From contig JAIRZH010000057.1 of NCBI GenBank assembly GCA_031267335.1, forward strand, positions 1 to 5,748: a stretch of 5,748 nt of DNA, written 5' to 3'. A program made the position numbers and the translations under genes. Source of the stretch: Oscillospiraceae bacterium. Lineage in GTDB: Bacteria; Bacillota; Clostridia; Oscillospirales; Acutalibacteraceae. The notes below the pieces were generated by a model. That model made no database searches, had not been told where the DNA came from, and worked only from the letters and a program-made list of their open reading frames with translations. Positions 1 through 5,390 of this stretch are shown here, one piece after another; position 1 is the stretch's first letter, and the number at the start of each line of letters is the position of its first letter.

Positions 1-14
1 CGGATAAATTTAGC

Positions 15-218
15 TCGTTTTCGCTCTTTTTTTTGATTTTCACTTTATCTAAATTTGTTTATTTCCTTACGTACTTTAGCTGCCTTTAGGCGGTAACAAA
101 TCTTTCGTCTTCAGACGAATGTTCATAAGGTGAAAACGAAAAATAAGTTAAAGTGCGGTTACAAAATCAACAATGTTTACAAATTTTACAAACATCTGAA
201 ATTTTCAGGTGTTTTTTT
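15..218 (+). ncRNA. Possible structured RNA or leader ending in a terminator
   Basis: No convincing reading frame fills this stretch, but it has nested inverted repeats. Bases 31-48 (part of TTTTGATTTTCACTTTAT) can pair with 125-143, with two mismatches and a wobble. Bases 53-59 pair with 95-101, 82-85 with 88-91 (GCCT/AGGC), and 104-109 with 114-119 (TTCGTC/GACGAA around a TTCA loop). The stems sit next to each other like a three-way junction. Bases 15-24 can also pair with 130-139, competing with the outer stem. A strong terminator follows at 190-218. This could be a small RNA, the leader of the gene at 289, or the tail of an upstream transcript. I do not recognise a known RNA family, and AT-rich DNA forms such pairings easily. 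Confidence 0.28.
190..218 (+). terminator. Rho-independent terminator
   Basis: A 9-bp stem, ACATCTGAA (192-200) with TTCAGGTGT (204-212), one G-U pair and an ATT loop, runs directly into seven T residues (212-218). Flanking A and T bases can lengthen the stem. The T tract lies only on the + strand side. It ends whatever is transcribed from the left, or acts as an attenuator about 55 bases before the SD of the gene at 289. Confidence 0.75.
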
Positions 219-288
219 ATTTTAAGAATTAGATTTAACGCTAATTTAAAAACTTTACTAAATTCTATTAAATAAGGAGAAATCTCTT

Positions 289-516
289 ATGCAATTCTTA
301 ATTTGTACTTCCATTCTTACAACAATGTTTCTACTTTTCATCTCAGCATATCAAAGTCTACAAATTCATTGCATGAAAAATGAATTGCGGAAATGCATGA
401 AGGTTATTGCAAGATGTAGGCCCGATCTAAATGGTGAAAATAAAGAAAAACGTGACAACTTTTTAAAAGCAATCCGGCAAATTAAAAAATCATTAGAAGA
501 CATGGAGGCTTGGTGA
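289..516 (+). CDS. Small single-pass membrane protein, probable phage early gene
   Basis: A 75-residue protein of unknown function. Residues 1-24 are hydrophobic (from MQFLICTSILTTMFLLF), fitting one membrane span or an uncleaved signal anchor. The rest is charged and lysine-rich, includes a few cysteines, and ends in a helical stretch (KAIRQIKKSLEDMEAW). The start is supported by a perfect AAGGAG at 274-279 with a 9-base spacer. Its stop codon overlaps the next ATG (516) in an ATGA arrangement, so it is probably translated together with the short ORF that follows. It is the first gene after the terminator and the first of a run of + strand phage-type genes, so a phage origin is inferred from position only. 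No family is recognised. Confidence 0.55.
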   Translation: MQFLICTSILTTMFLLFISAYQSLQIHCMKNELRKCMKVIARCRPDLNGENKEKRDNFLKAIRQIKKSLEDMEAW

Positions 517-674
517 TGAAAACGAAGATTGAAAGAGTTGGTGTTAGAAACACAAGAAGACATGTAGATGAAAACAAAAATGAAGGATTGGTGATAAAAA
601 TGATAAGACAAAAGACAATGAAAAAACATGGAGACTTAGCAATGAAAATTTATGGCAAGCAAGACACAAGTTAA
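516..674 (+). CDS. Short 52-codon ORF coupled to the upstream gene, doubtful
   Basis: The ATG at 516 overlaps the previous TGA (ATGA) and has GGAGG at 504-508 with an 8-base spacer, so translation is likely to begin here. The product is 52 residues, highly basic and of low complexity (starts MKTKIERVGV, ends KIYGKQDTS). The DNA beneath it contains imperfect repeats of a GATGAAAAC-like motif and further SD-ATG pairs at about 628-645. The ORF may therefore be a by-product of repeat growth rather than a selected gene. No homology is recognised. The good initiation signal is seen directly; a functional product is not established. Confidence 0.33.
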   Translation: MKTKIERVGVRNTRRHVDENKNEGLVIKMIRQKTMKKHGDLAMKIYGKQDTS

Positions 675-841
675 AAACACTGCCAGCAAGACGCTGGTAA
701 AGGCTGAAAGACATTAAACAAAAAATTTAGAGGAGTTTTAATGAAAATTTATAGCCGGATAAAACATTAATCCAAAAATAAAAATTTAAAGGAATTTCAA
801 TAATCTAAAAATAAAAATTAAAGAAGTTCCAACAAAAATTC
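675..841 (+). repeat. Degenerate SD/start-codon repeat units, no intact gene
   Basis: This stretch holds decayed variants of one motif: a purine-rich SD followed by ATGAAAATTTATAGC. The best copy has GAGGAG at 730-735 and ATG at 741, and codes only 9 residues (MKIYSRIKH, stop 768-770). Weaker copies lie near 790 (AAGGAATTTCAATAAT) and 821-846, where AAGAAGTTCC and AAAATTCACAGC match GAGGAGTTTT and AAAATTTATAGC through transitions. A further copy lies within the preceding ORF near 628-652 (ATGAAAATTTATGGC). All resemble the start of the RusA gene at 967 (ATGAAAATAAAATTT). Confidence 0.5.
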
Positions 842-949
842 ACAGCTAAAAGCATCAAAGCACTAATCTTAAAAGTAACAGCTAAAAGCATCAAAGCACT
901 AATCTTAAAAATAACAGATAAAAACATTAAAGCACTAATCTTAAAAAAA
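842..949 (+). repeat. Three tandem 36-bp repeats before the RusA gene
   Basis: Three head-to-tail units at 842-877, 878-913 and 914-949, each beginning ACAG(C/A)TAAAA and sharing the core AAAGCACTAATCTTAAAA. Units 1 and 2 differ at one position, and unit 3 differs from unit 2 at four. The period is a multiple of three and the frame stays open through all units to a TAA (965-967) that overlaps the RusA ATG. However, there is no start codon upstream in that frame. There are no spacers, so this is not a CRISPR array. Confidence 0.85.
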
Positions 950-966
950 ACACGGAGGACTACTTA

Positions 967-1386
967 ATGAAAATAAAATTTACTATTCAAGGCGATCCAA
1001 GAGGAAAAGAAAGACCAAGAGTTTGTTTCAAACACGGTAAATCTTTTGCCTACACTCCACAGAGAACTTCTGAATACGAAGAAAACATTCGCAGAAGTTT
1101 CAAAAAAATTATAAACCACAAATTTGAAAGAAATATCCCTTTGGGAATAATCATCACGGCTTATTATCCAATTCCAAGGCACTCAAGTATGAAGATTTCA
1201 AAAGCTATGGAAAACGATGAAATTCTTCCAACTAAGAAACCGGATTGCGATAACGTGATCAAGATTATTCTTGATGCCCTTAACAAAGTTTGCTATGAAG
1301 ATGATGCTCAAATTTGCAATCTTAAATTTGAGAAACATTACTCAAATATGCCAAGTGTAGGGGGTAGAAATCTCAGATATAGATAG
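967..1386 (+). CDS. rusA: RusA-family Holliday junction resolvase with altered C-terminus
   Basis: Phage-type RusA endonuclease, which as a dimer cuts four-way DNA junctions made during recombination and replication. Residues 1-20 (FTIQGDPRGKERPRV) match the family N-terminus, followed by the YTPQRTSEYE segment. The metal-binding core KPDCDN (91-96), then D103 in ILDAL and DDAQI (112-116), holds the expected acidic residues. The 139-residue length is normal for the family. The start has GGAGG at 954-958 with an 8-base spacer. After residue 130 the product reads VGGRNLRYR. Dropping one G from the five-G run at 1360-1364 instead gives GVEISDID, the family-like ending, and extends the frame to TAA 1469-1471. 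The catalytic core is intact, so the protein may still work, or this may be early decay or an assembly error. Confidence 0.85.
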   Translation: MKIKFTIQGDPRGKERPRVCFKHGKSFAYTPQRTSEYEENIRRSFKKIINHKFERNIPLGIIITAYYPIPRHSSMKISKAMENDEILPTKKPDCDNVIKIILDALNKVCYEDDAQICNLKFEKHYSNMPSVGGRNLRYR

Positions 1387-1454
1387 AAACGAGAAAATTT
1401 TGAATCACGAAGAATTATTAACTGAACCTGGCTGGAATTGGAAATGCGAGCAAG

Positions 1455-1663
1455 AAGGAGCCAGAAAATAAACTTTATTCAAGGAGATTTAAAAATAATG
1501 TTTTATAAAATTCTTTATGAAGTTAATAAGGAGATTTAAAAATGATGCTTTACAGAATCTTTTTAAGTAAGGAGATTTAAAATACTATTACAAAATTCTT
1601 AATAAGGAGATTTAAAATATCATTGTATAGAATTCTTTATGAAGTTAATAAGGAGATCTAAAA
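1455..1663 (+). repeat. Array of six imperfect SD/start units before the Gp157-like gene
   Basis: AAGGAG recurs at 1455, 1481, 1528, 1569, 1604 and 1650. The last is the SD of the gene at 1664. From the second copy on each continues GAT(T/C)TAAAA and then a version of ATGnnnCTTTACAAAATC, the start of that gene. Unit spacing is 26 to 47 bases. Units at 1481 and 1604 share a long 3' half (ATTCTTTATGAAGTTAAT). Two units keep an ATG and encode complete 13- and 12-residue peptides: 1498-1539 (MFYKILYEVNKEI) and 1542-1580 (MMLYRIFLSKEI). Each ends NKEI or SKEI-stop across the next SD. The others have lost their ATG. The array looks like repeated duplication of one translation-initiation region. Confidence 0.8.
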
Positions 1664-2165
1664 ATGCCTCTTTACAAAATCAGCGAAAAATACTTTAGCT
1701 TTCTGCAAGCATGTGAAAACGATGAAATTCCAGATGAAACACTACACAGTACTTTAGAATCACTCGATGATGAGTTTGATAAAAAAGCAGATTCAGTGGC
1801 GTGCTTCATCAAAAATTTTGAATGCAGAAGCCAAAGCAATCAAAAATGAGATTCTTTCTTTAATTAGTAGGAGGACTTCAAAATTAAAGTGTTCCGAACG
1901 ACTAACGGAATATCTAAAGTCTCAAATGGAGTTTGTTAGCAAGACAAAAATCGAGACTCCGCGAAACAGAATAAGTATCAAAAAAAATCCTGATTCAGTT
2001 TTACTGAAGAAGGATTTTTTAGATTGGGCTCGAGAAAACGCAGATGAACTTTTGAAATGGAAAGAACCAGAGCCAGATAAACTCAAAATTAAAGAATTTC
2101 TAAAAAATGGAGGAAGTACACCATATGCGCAATTGATCCAGACAAACAGAGTTGAAATCAAATAA
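1664..2165 (+). pseudogene. Gp157-like phage protein, broken by one frameshift
   Basis: The start (MPLYKISEKYFSFLQACEND, then EIPDETLHSTLESLDDEFDK) is characteristic of the siphovirus Gp157 family, a phage early protein of uncertain role. It has AAGGAG at 1650-1655, 8 bases before ATG. The first frame stops at 1849. The rest of the family pattern continues in the next frame: NAEAKAIKNEI, then a coiled-coil-like region, KIETPRNRISIKKNPDSV and an acidic/lysine-rich end at 2165. Removing one T from the run at 1816-1819 joins the halves as IKNLNAEAKAIK, giving about 166 residues, the usual family length. The shift needed is +1. The A-AAT-TTT sequence there would allow a -1 slip, but that leads straight to TGA, so programmed shifting is unlikely. 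Mutation or a sequencing error is the better explanation. Confidence 0.82.
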
Positions 2166-2186
2166 TTCAGCATGAAATCAAAATAT

Positions 2187-2268
2187 GTCTGCAAATAATT
2201 TGATGCAGACTGCAATTTCTTGTGTGCGTTGAGCACATTAAAATTTCTTGTGTGCATCGCATGCAAGA
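2187..2268 (+). promoter_or_regulatory. Three successive hairpins before the ERF fragment
   Basis: Hairpin 1 is GTCTGCA (2187-2193) with TGCAGAC (2204-2210). Hairpin 2 is TGTGC (2223-2227) with GCACA (2233-2237). Hairpin 3 is a 10-bp stem, 2246-2255 with 2259-2268, including two wobble pairs and an ATC loop. A 14-base direct repeat, AATTTCTTGTGTGC, occurs at 2214-2227 and 2242-2255, so hairpins 2 and 3 share a duplicated arm. No T tract follows, so these are not terminators. They could be an operator or RNA control element for the ERF gene, or repeat decay. Confidence 0.4.
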
Positions 2269-2290
2269 CAAAAATATTGGAGGCCAAACT

Positions 2291-2422
2291 ATGAACATTT
2301 ATGAAAAGGTACAAAAAATAAAGCTAGAATTACTCGAGGCCAATATAAAAAAGTCTGGAAACAACAAGTTTTCGGGCTTTAAATATTATGAGCTTGGCGA
2401 TTTCATGCCTCACATCATTTAA
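2291..2422 (+). pseudogene. erf: 5' fragment of an ERF-family single-strand annealing protein
   Basis: A 43-residue ORF starting MNIYEKVQKIKLELLEA, then IKKSGNNKFSGFKYYELGDF. This matches my knowledge of the N-terminus of ERF-type recombinases, which anneal single DNA strands and help phage genomes circularise; that whole family is about 200 residues. The start has GGAGG at 2279-2283 with a 7-base spacer. The frame ends abruptly after GDFMPHII at a TAA contributed by the sequence on the other side of the junction near 2417-2423. The conserved remainder is absent from this window, so the product cannot be active. Its position after RusA and Gp157 fits a phage recombination module. The assignment rests on the N-terminal motif only. 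Confidence 0.72.
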
Positions 2423-2787
2423 ACTAAAAATATGGCAAATATTAAAAATAAATCTCCGACCATAAGTTCATTTCCGCGTGCAAATTCAGATGGTTTTAAT
2501 TTAATACCTTCTTCGAGATTAAGTTTTCCAGATAAAAAATTCCCCGCGAATGGAATTTCTTTTATTTTGCCTAAAATTCTTAAAACTAAATAAGATATAG
2601 AATAACCACGAAATATTGCTTGAAAAACTTTTTTCGCTATCTTATTTTTTTTACTTTTTTTTGGAACAATTTTGTTCTGCCTACTAGCAGTTGTATTATT
2701 AAAATTACGCGAACTAACAAAACTATTAAAACCGTAAATAAATGCCAATAACACTACTAAAAATTTTTTAAAATTTAAATTTACCAT
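2419..2787 (-). CDS. Unrecognised membrane-associated protein, possibly 3'-truncated
   Basis: 122 residues on the same strand as cdsA-dxr and downstream of them. Residues 7-24 (KFLVVLLAFIYGFNSF) form a signal or membrane anchor. Residues 35-55 are very basic (PKKSKKNKIAKK), followed by a partly hydrophobic stretch (AIFRGYSISYLVLRILGK). The last 13 residues (LFLIFAIFLV) look like the beginning of a membrane helix and stop at once. The stop lies in the TTTAAA that also gives the ERF fragment its stop, so this end may be cut by the same rearrangement. The SD before ATG 2787 is weak (TAGAG). No family is recognised. A spurious ORF is possible, but the clean N-terminal anchor argues for a real gene. 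Confidence 0.5.
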   Translation of the reverse strand: MVNLNFKKFLVVLLAFIYGFNSFVSSRNFNNTTASRQNKIVPKKSKKNKIAKKVFQAIFRGYSISYLVLRILGKIKEIPFAGNFLSGKLNLEEGIKLKPSEFARGNELMVGDLFLIFAIFLV

Positions 2788-2892
2788 TTTTTAAACTCTA
2801 CTAAATAAAATAAAACTTAAGATACGATACAAATTGATCATAAGAAAATAAATTAGTAAATACTTTTAATTTTTCAAAATTTTAAAATTGAA

Positions 2893-2919
2893 AATAATAA
2901 AATTACGGTTTTTATTATT
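2893..2919 (-). terminator. Candidate terminator of the cdsA-dxr transcript
   Basis: A perfect 10-bp inverted repeat, AATAATAAAA (2893-2902) with TTTTATTATT (2910-2919) around a 7-base loop, begins 12 bases past the dxr stop. On the - strand it is followed by a broken T-rich run (TTTTCAATTTT). The stem is all A-T, so it is weak. It could act in either direction. Confidence 0.35.
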
Positions 2920-2931
2920 ATTTTATAAAAT

Positions 2932-4092
2932 TTATAAATTCTTAATTAATTTTAAGGCTTTATTTTTAAATTTATAGTAATTTTTAGATATTTCGGAAAT
3001 ATTTTCAAGATAATTAGGGCTAAAATTTTCAACAGTTCCTCTGACGATTTTTTCGATATCAAGAAATCCTATTTTTTGCGATAAAAAAGCATCGACTGCA
3101 ACTTTATCGGCAGCAGTTATAGCACAAGTAGCTGAGTTGCCTTTTATGGCAGATTGTTTAAAAAAATCAAAAAGGTTTTGTGTGCATGGATTGGGTTTAT
3201 AAAACTCAAAATTAGCTTTTGTAATATCTAAATTAAAGTTTGAATTAAAATATATTTTTCCAAATACATACTCCAAAGCATTTTGAATTGAAATTTTCAT
3301 GCTTGGCCTGCTAATTTGAGCCAAAATTGAGCCATTTTCGAATTCTACCATCGAATGAACCGAACATTCAGGATGAATTAATACTTCAATTTTAGATGGA
3401 TCAATACCGAAAAAATACGAAGCTTCTATAATTTCAAGACCCTTATTAATCATCGTTGCCGAATCTACTGAAATTTTTGCGCCCATTTTCCATACCGGAT
3501 GATCTAAAACATCGCAAGGTTTAACATTGGCTAATTCTTCTGGACTTTTATTTAAAAAAGGCCCGCCTGAGGCTGTTAAAATAATTTTTTTTATTCTTTT
3601 ATAATCGGAACTATGAAATATTTTTTTATTGCCAAGACATTGCCAAATAGCGCTATGCTCGCTATCAAGCGGCAAAATTTCGGCATTATTTTTTAAAACT
3701 TCGTTAGCTAAAATTAAGCCAGATGATACAACACATTCTTTATTTGCAAGGGCGATTTTTTTTCCTATTTTAGCAGCGGCTAAACATGGATAAATTCCTA
3801 TAAATCCTGAAACTGCATTGAATACAACTTCGGGTTCTTCAAGCGCAGCGATTTTTTTTAGGCCATCTATGCCATTCAAAAATTTAATATCTTTAAATTC
3901 ATCAGCAAGTAAATTCGCATCTTTTTTATTTTGGACGCAAACAAATTTAGGGTTAAATTCTCTGATTTGTTCTTTTAAAAGTGAAATATTTTTGCCAGCC
4001 GAAATAGCAATTATGCTAATTTTCGATTCACGGGCAACTTCTATAACTTGTGTCCCAACTGAGCCTGTACTGCCAAGAACTGAAATTTTCAT
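2932..4092 (-). CDS. dxr: 1-deoxy-D-xylulose 5-phosphate reductoisomerase (DXR/IspC)
   Basis: Cytoplasmic enzyme of the MEP isoprenoid pathway; it converts DXP to 2-C-methyl-D-erythritol 4-phosphate with NADPH and a divalent metal. At 386 residues it is full length. The NADPH-binding GSTGSVG is at residues 7-13, followed by LANKE (115-119). LPLDSEHSAIW (140-150) carries metal ligands D143 and E145; TASGGPF is at 173-179. The catalytic segment HPVWKMGAKISVDSATM (198-214) leads into NKGLE with ligand E220. IHPECSVHSMVEF follows at 239-251. Two family positions vary: HPEC where HPQS/HPES is usual, and TAADK (326-330) where NAANE is usual. Metal and catalytic residues remain. The gene lies 16 bases after the cdsA stop, so the two are probably one operon. 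The SD is weak, consistent with coupling to cdsA. Confidence 0.97.
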   Translation of the reverse strand: MKISVLGSTGSVGTQVIEVARESKISIIAISAGKNISLLKEQIREFNPKFVCVQNKKDANLLADEFKDIKFLNGIDGLKKIAALEEPEVVFNAVSGFIGIYPCLAAAKIGKKIALANKECVVSSGLILANEVLKNNAEILPLDSEHSAIWQCLGNKKIFHSSDYKRIKKIILTASGGPFLNKSPEELANVKPCDVLDHPVWKMGAKISVDSATMINKGLEIIEASYFFGIDPSKIEVLIHPECSVHSMVEFENGSILAQISRPSMKISIQNALEYVFGKIYFNSNFNLDITKANFEFYKPNPCTQNLFDFFKQSAIKGNSATCAITAADKVAVDAFLSQKIGFLDIEKIVRGTVENFSPNYLENISEISKNYYKFKNKALKLIKNL

Positions 4093-4108
4093 TTGTGATG
4101 TACCAAAA

Positions 4109-4954
4109 TTAATTTAAAAATATTGGAATAAAACGCAAATATAAATAAACATACGGAATGGTAAAAATTATACTATCGAATCTATCAAGAATTCCGCCGT
4201 GGCCTGGGATTATATCACCAAAATCTTTTATATTCGCAGAACGTTTTATAAGCGAAAAACACAAATCGCCAAAGATAGCAATCGGCGCACCTAGAATTGC
4301 CATAAATGAAAGACTAAAATAATTTATTTCGCGATAATTAAAAAAGTGTTCAAAAATAACCCCGAATAAAATCGCAAAGAGAAAACTAAAAATCGTTCCA
4401 CCGATAGCCCCTTCAACAGTTTTATGGGGACTAACGTCAGGACATAACTTATTTTTGCCAAAAATCATTCCGCCAAAATACGCGCCTACGTCGCATGTCC
4501 AAGCAATTCCAATCGCAAGACAAACATAAAATATTCCTTTTGAGTTTCCGAAATTCCTGATTTTAATTATTTCCGAAAGAGCAAACATAGTTATGTAAAT
4601 TAAAATAAAAGCAAAACATGTTTTGCCTATACTTTTGCGTTCGCATTTTTCCGAATGGCGATTTGTTATAAATTGCTTCATTATAAAAATAAGACTTGCC
4701 AAAATATAAGAATACATAGCGAGTTTCCAGATAGCTCCATTGCCTAAAATAGCTTTTATAGGTGCGAATAAAAGTGAAACAACCGATAACGCACTAAATT
4801 TTAATTCACCATTTAATAATAAAATTTCCGCAACTGCCAGAATTGTAATAATAGCTACGCTAATATTTAAAACCCAAGTATAATATGAGCTTAAAATCAT
4901 TAAAAAAGCAAATAAAATAGCACAAACTAATCCGGAAATAATACGCTTTAACAA
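4109..4954 (-). CDS. cdsA: Phosphatidate cytidylyltransferase (CDP-diglyceride synthase)
   Basis: Integral membrane enzyme making CDP-diacylglycerol from CTP and phosphatidate, the branch point for bacterial phospholipids. Several hydrophobic helices fill the chain. The conserved cytoplasmic region (GAYFGGMIFGK, then SPHKTVEGAIGG) lies at about 157-186. The C-terminal family signature runs from S234 (KR 237-238, KD 243-244, PGHGG 250-254, DRFDS 257-261); numbering is from this start. I chose TTG at 4954, giving 281 residues beginning LKRIISGLV. GAGG (4967-4964) lies 9 bases upstream and other family members start at this point. An in-frame TTG at 4969 would add five residues but has no SD. 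In many Firmicutes uppS precedes and rseP follows; neither is seen next to this pair. Confidence 0.95.
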   Translation of the reverse strand: MLKRIISGLVCAILFAFLMILSSYYTWVLNISVAIITILAVAEILLLNGELKFSALSVVSLLFAPIKAILGNGAIWKLAMYSYILASLIFIMKQFITNRHSEKCERKSIGKTCFAFILIYITMFALSEIIKIRNFGNSKGIFYVCLAIGIAWTCDVGAYFGGMIFGKNKLCPDVSPHKTVEGAIGGTIFSFLFAILFGVIFEHFFNYREINYFSLSFMAILGAPIAIFGDLCFSLIKRSANIKDFGDIIPGHGGILDRFDSIIFTIPYVYLYLRFIPIFLN

Positions 4955-5155
4955 ATCAAACCGCCTCAAACAGTTTTACTTAAATAATTATTTCTAAAAA
5001 CTAGACTTATTCTGAAATTAAAATTTAATTAGACCTTATTTACGAAAACAAAAAATATTTTTAGAAAACATTTAAGAAGGCCTAAAGATCGAAGCATATC
5101 TAAATATATGCAAAGATTTTAGCAAAACATCAATAACTAAAATTCTAAAAAATAC

Positions 5156-5304
5156 AAAAATTTCGCAAGGAATTTATTATACAAAAAAATGATCATTGTT
5201 GTATATAATATTTTAAATAAGCCCACGAAAATTTTGCAGAATGTTACAAGAATTTGACTCGATTGTTAAATTCTTGTAAATTTCGTGAAATTTCCGTGCG
5301 AATT
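5156..5304. mobile_element. MITE-like fold-back element with flanking direct repeats
   Basis: The ends form an imperfect inverted repeat. AAAAATTTCGCAAGGAATTT (5156-5175) matches the complement of 5288-5306, with one mismatch and three single-base gaps. Immediately outside are near-identical direct repeats, TTCTAAAAAATAC (5143-5155) and TTCTAAAAATAC (5305-5316), like a target-site duplication. Inside are a 15-bp hairpin (5244-5258 with 5265-5279, one G-U pair), an outer CACGAAA/TTTCGTG pair (5224-5230 with 5281-5287), and a second hairpin ATACAA/TTGTAT (5179-5184 with 5199-5204) around the palindrome AATGATCATT. It encodes no protein. It could be a small non-autonomous transposon or a structured RNA gene. 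The candidate cdsA promoter lies inside it. Confidence 0.45.
5176..5205 (-). promoter_or_regulatory. Candidate promoter for the cdsA-dxr operon
   Basis: On the - strand a perfect TATAAT (5181-5176) follows an 18-base spacer and a 4/6 match to TTGACA (TATACA, 5205-5200). The leader to the cdsA start would be about 215 bases. A + strand TATAAT at 5204-5209 and the palindrome AATGATCATT (5188-5197) between them give a divergent, operator-like layout. In DNA this AT-rich, chance matches are common. Confidence 0.33.
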
Positions 5305-5390
5305 TTCTAAAAATACTTGTTTATTTTTAAAATTAAGTTACAATTTTATTTTTGGTTTCAAAAGATAATAATATATCAAAGAGGTAATAT

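Larger units (their letters stand above)
4970..5390. other. 420-base gene-free stretch upstream of cdsA
   Basis: No ORF with a credible start and family match is visible on either strand. It holds the candidate cdsA promoter (5176-5205), a small hairpin GCATAT/ATATGC (5094-5111), the fold-back element at 5156-5304 and, at its right end, the SD of the broken pRiA4b-like gene. The usual upstream neighbour of cdsA in Firmicutes, uppS, is absent here. Confidence 0.7.

Noticed and set aside
100..218. tracrRNA-like RNA (AAATAAGTTAAAG followed by a terminator)
   Set aside because: The resemblance is only a short AT-rich motif; no nexus hairpin, CRISPR repeat or cas9 is visible in the window.
366..629. 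87-codon ORF on the - strand
   Set aside because: It lies opposite the better supported + strand ORFs at 289 and 516, and no start signal was seen.
842..949. CRISPR array from the three 36-bp repeats
   Set aside because: The repeats abut with no spacers, lack a repeat palindrome, and no cas gene is present.
1811..1821. Programmed -1 frameshift site (A-AAT-TTT) in the Gp157-like gene
   Set aside because: The heptamer fits, but a -1 slip leads directly to TGA at 1819; the downstream family frame needs +1.
1922..2314. 130-codon ORF on the - strand
   Set aside because: It is antisense to the Gp157-like gene and the hairpin spacer, which have clear family motifs and SD on the + strand.
2222..2422. 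Longer start (GTG 2222) for the ERF fragment
   Set aside because: The extension runs through the hairpin spacer; ATG 2291 has GGAGG with a 7-base spacer and matches the family N-terminus.
3818..4117. 99-codon ORF on the + strand
   Set aside because: Antisense to the 5' part of dxr, with serine-rich shadow composition and no SD.
5242..5280. 12-codon ORF (MLQEFDSIVKFL) inside the 15-bp hairpin
   Set aside because: No SD, and the sequence is fully explained by the inverted repeat.
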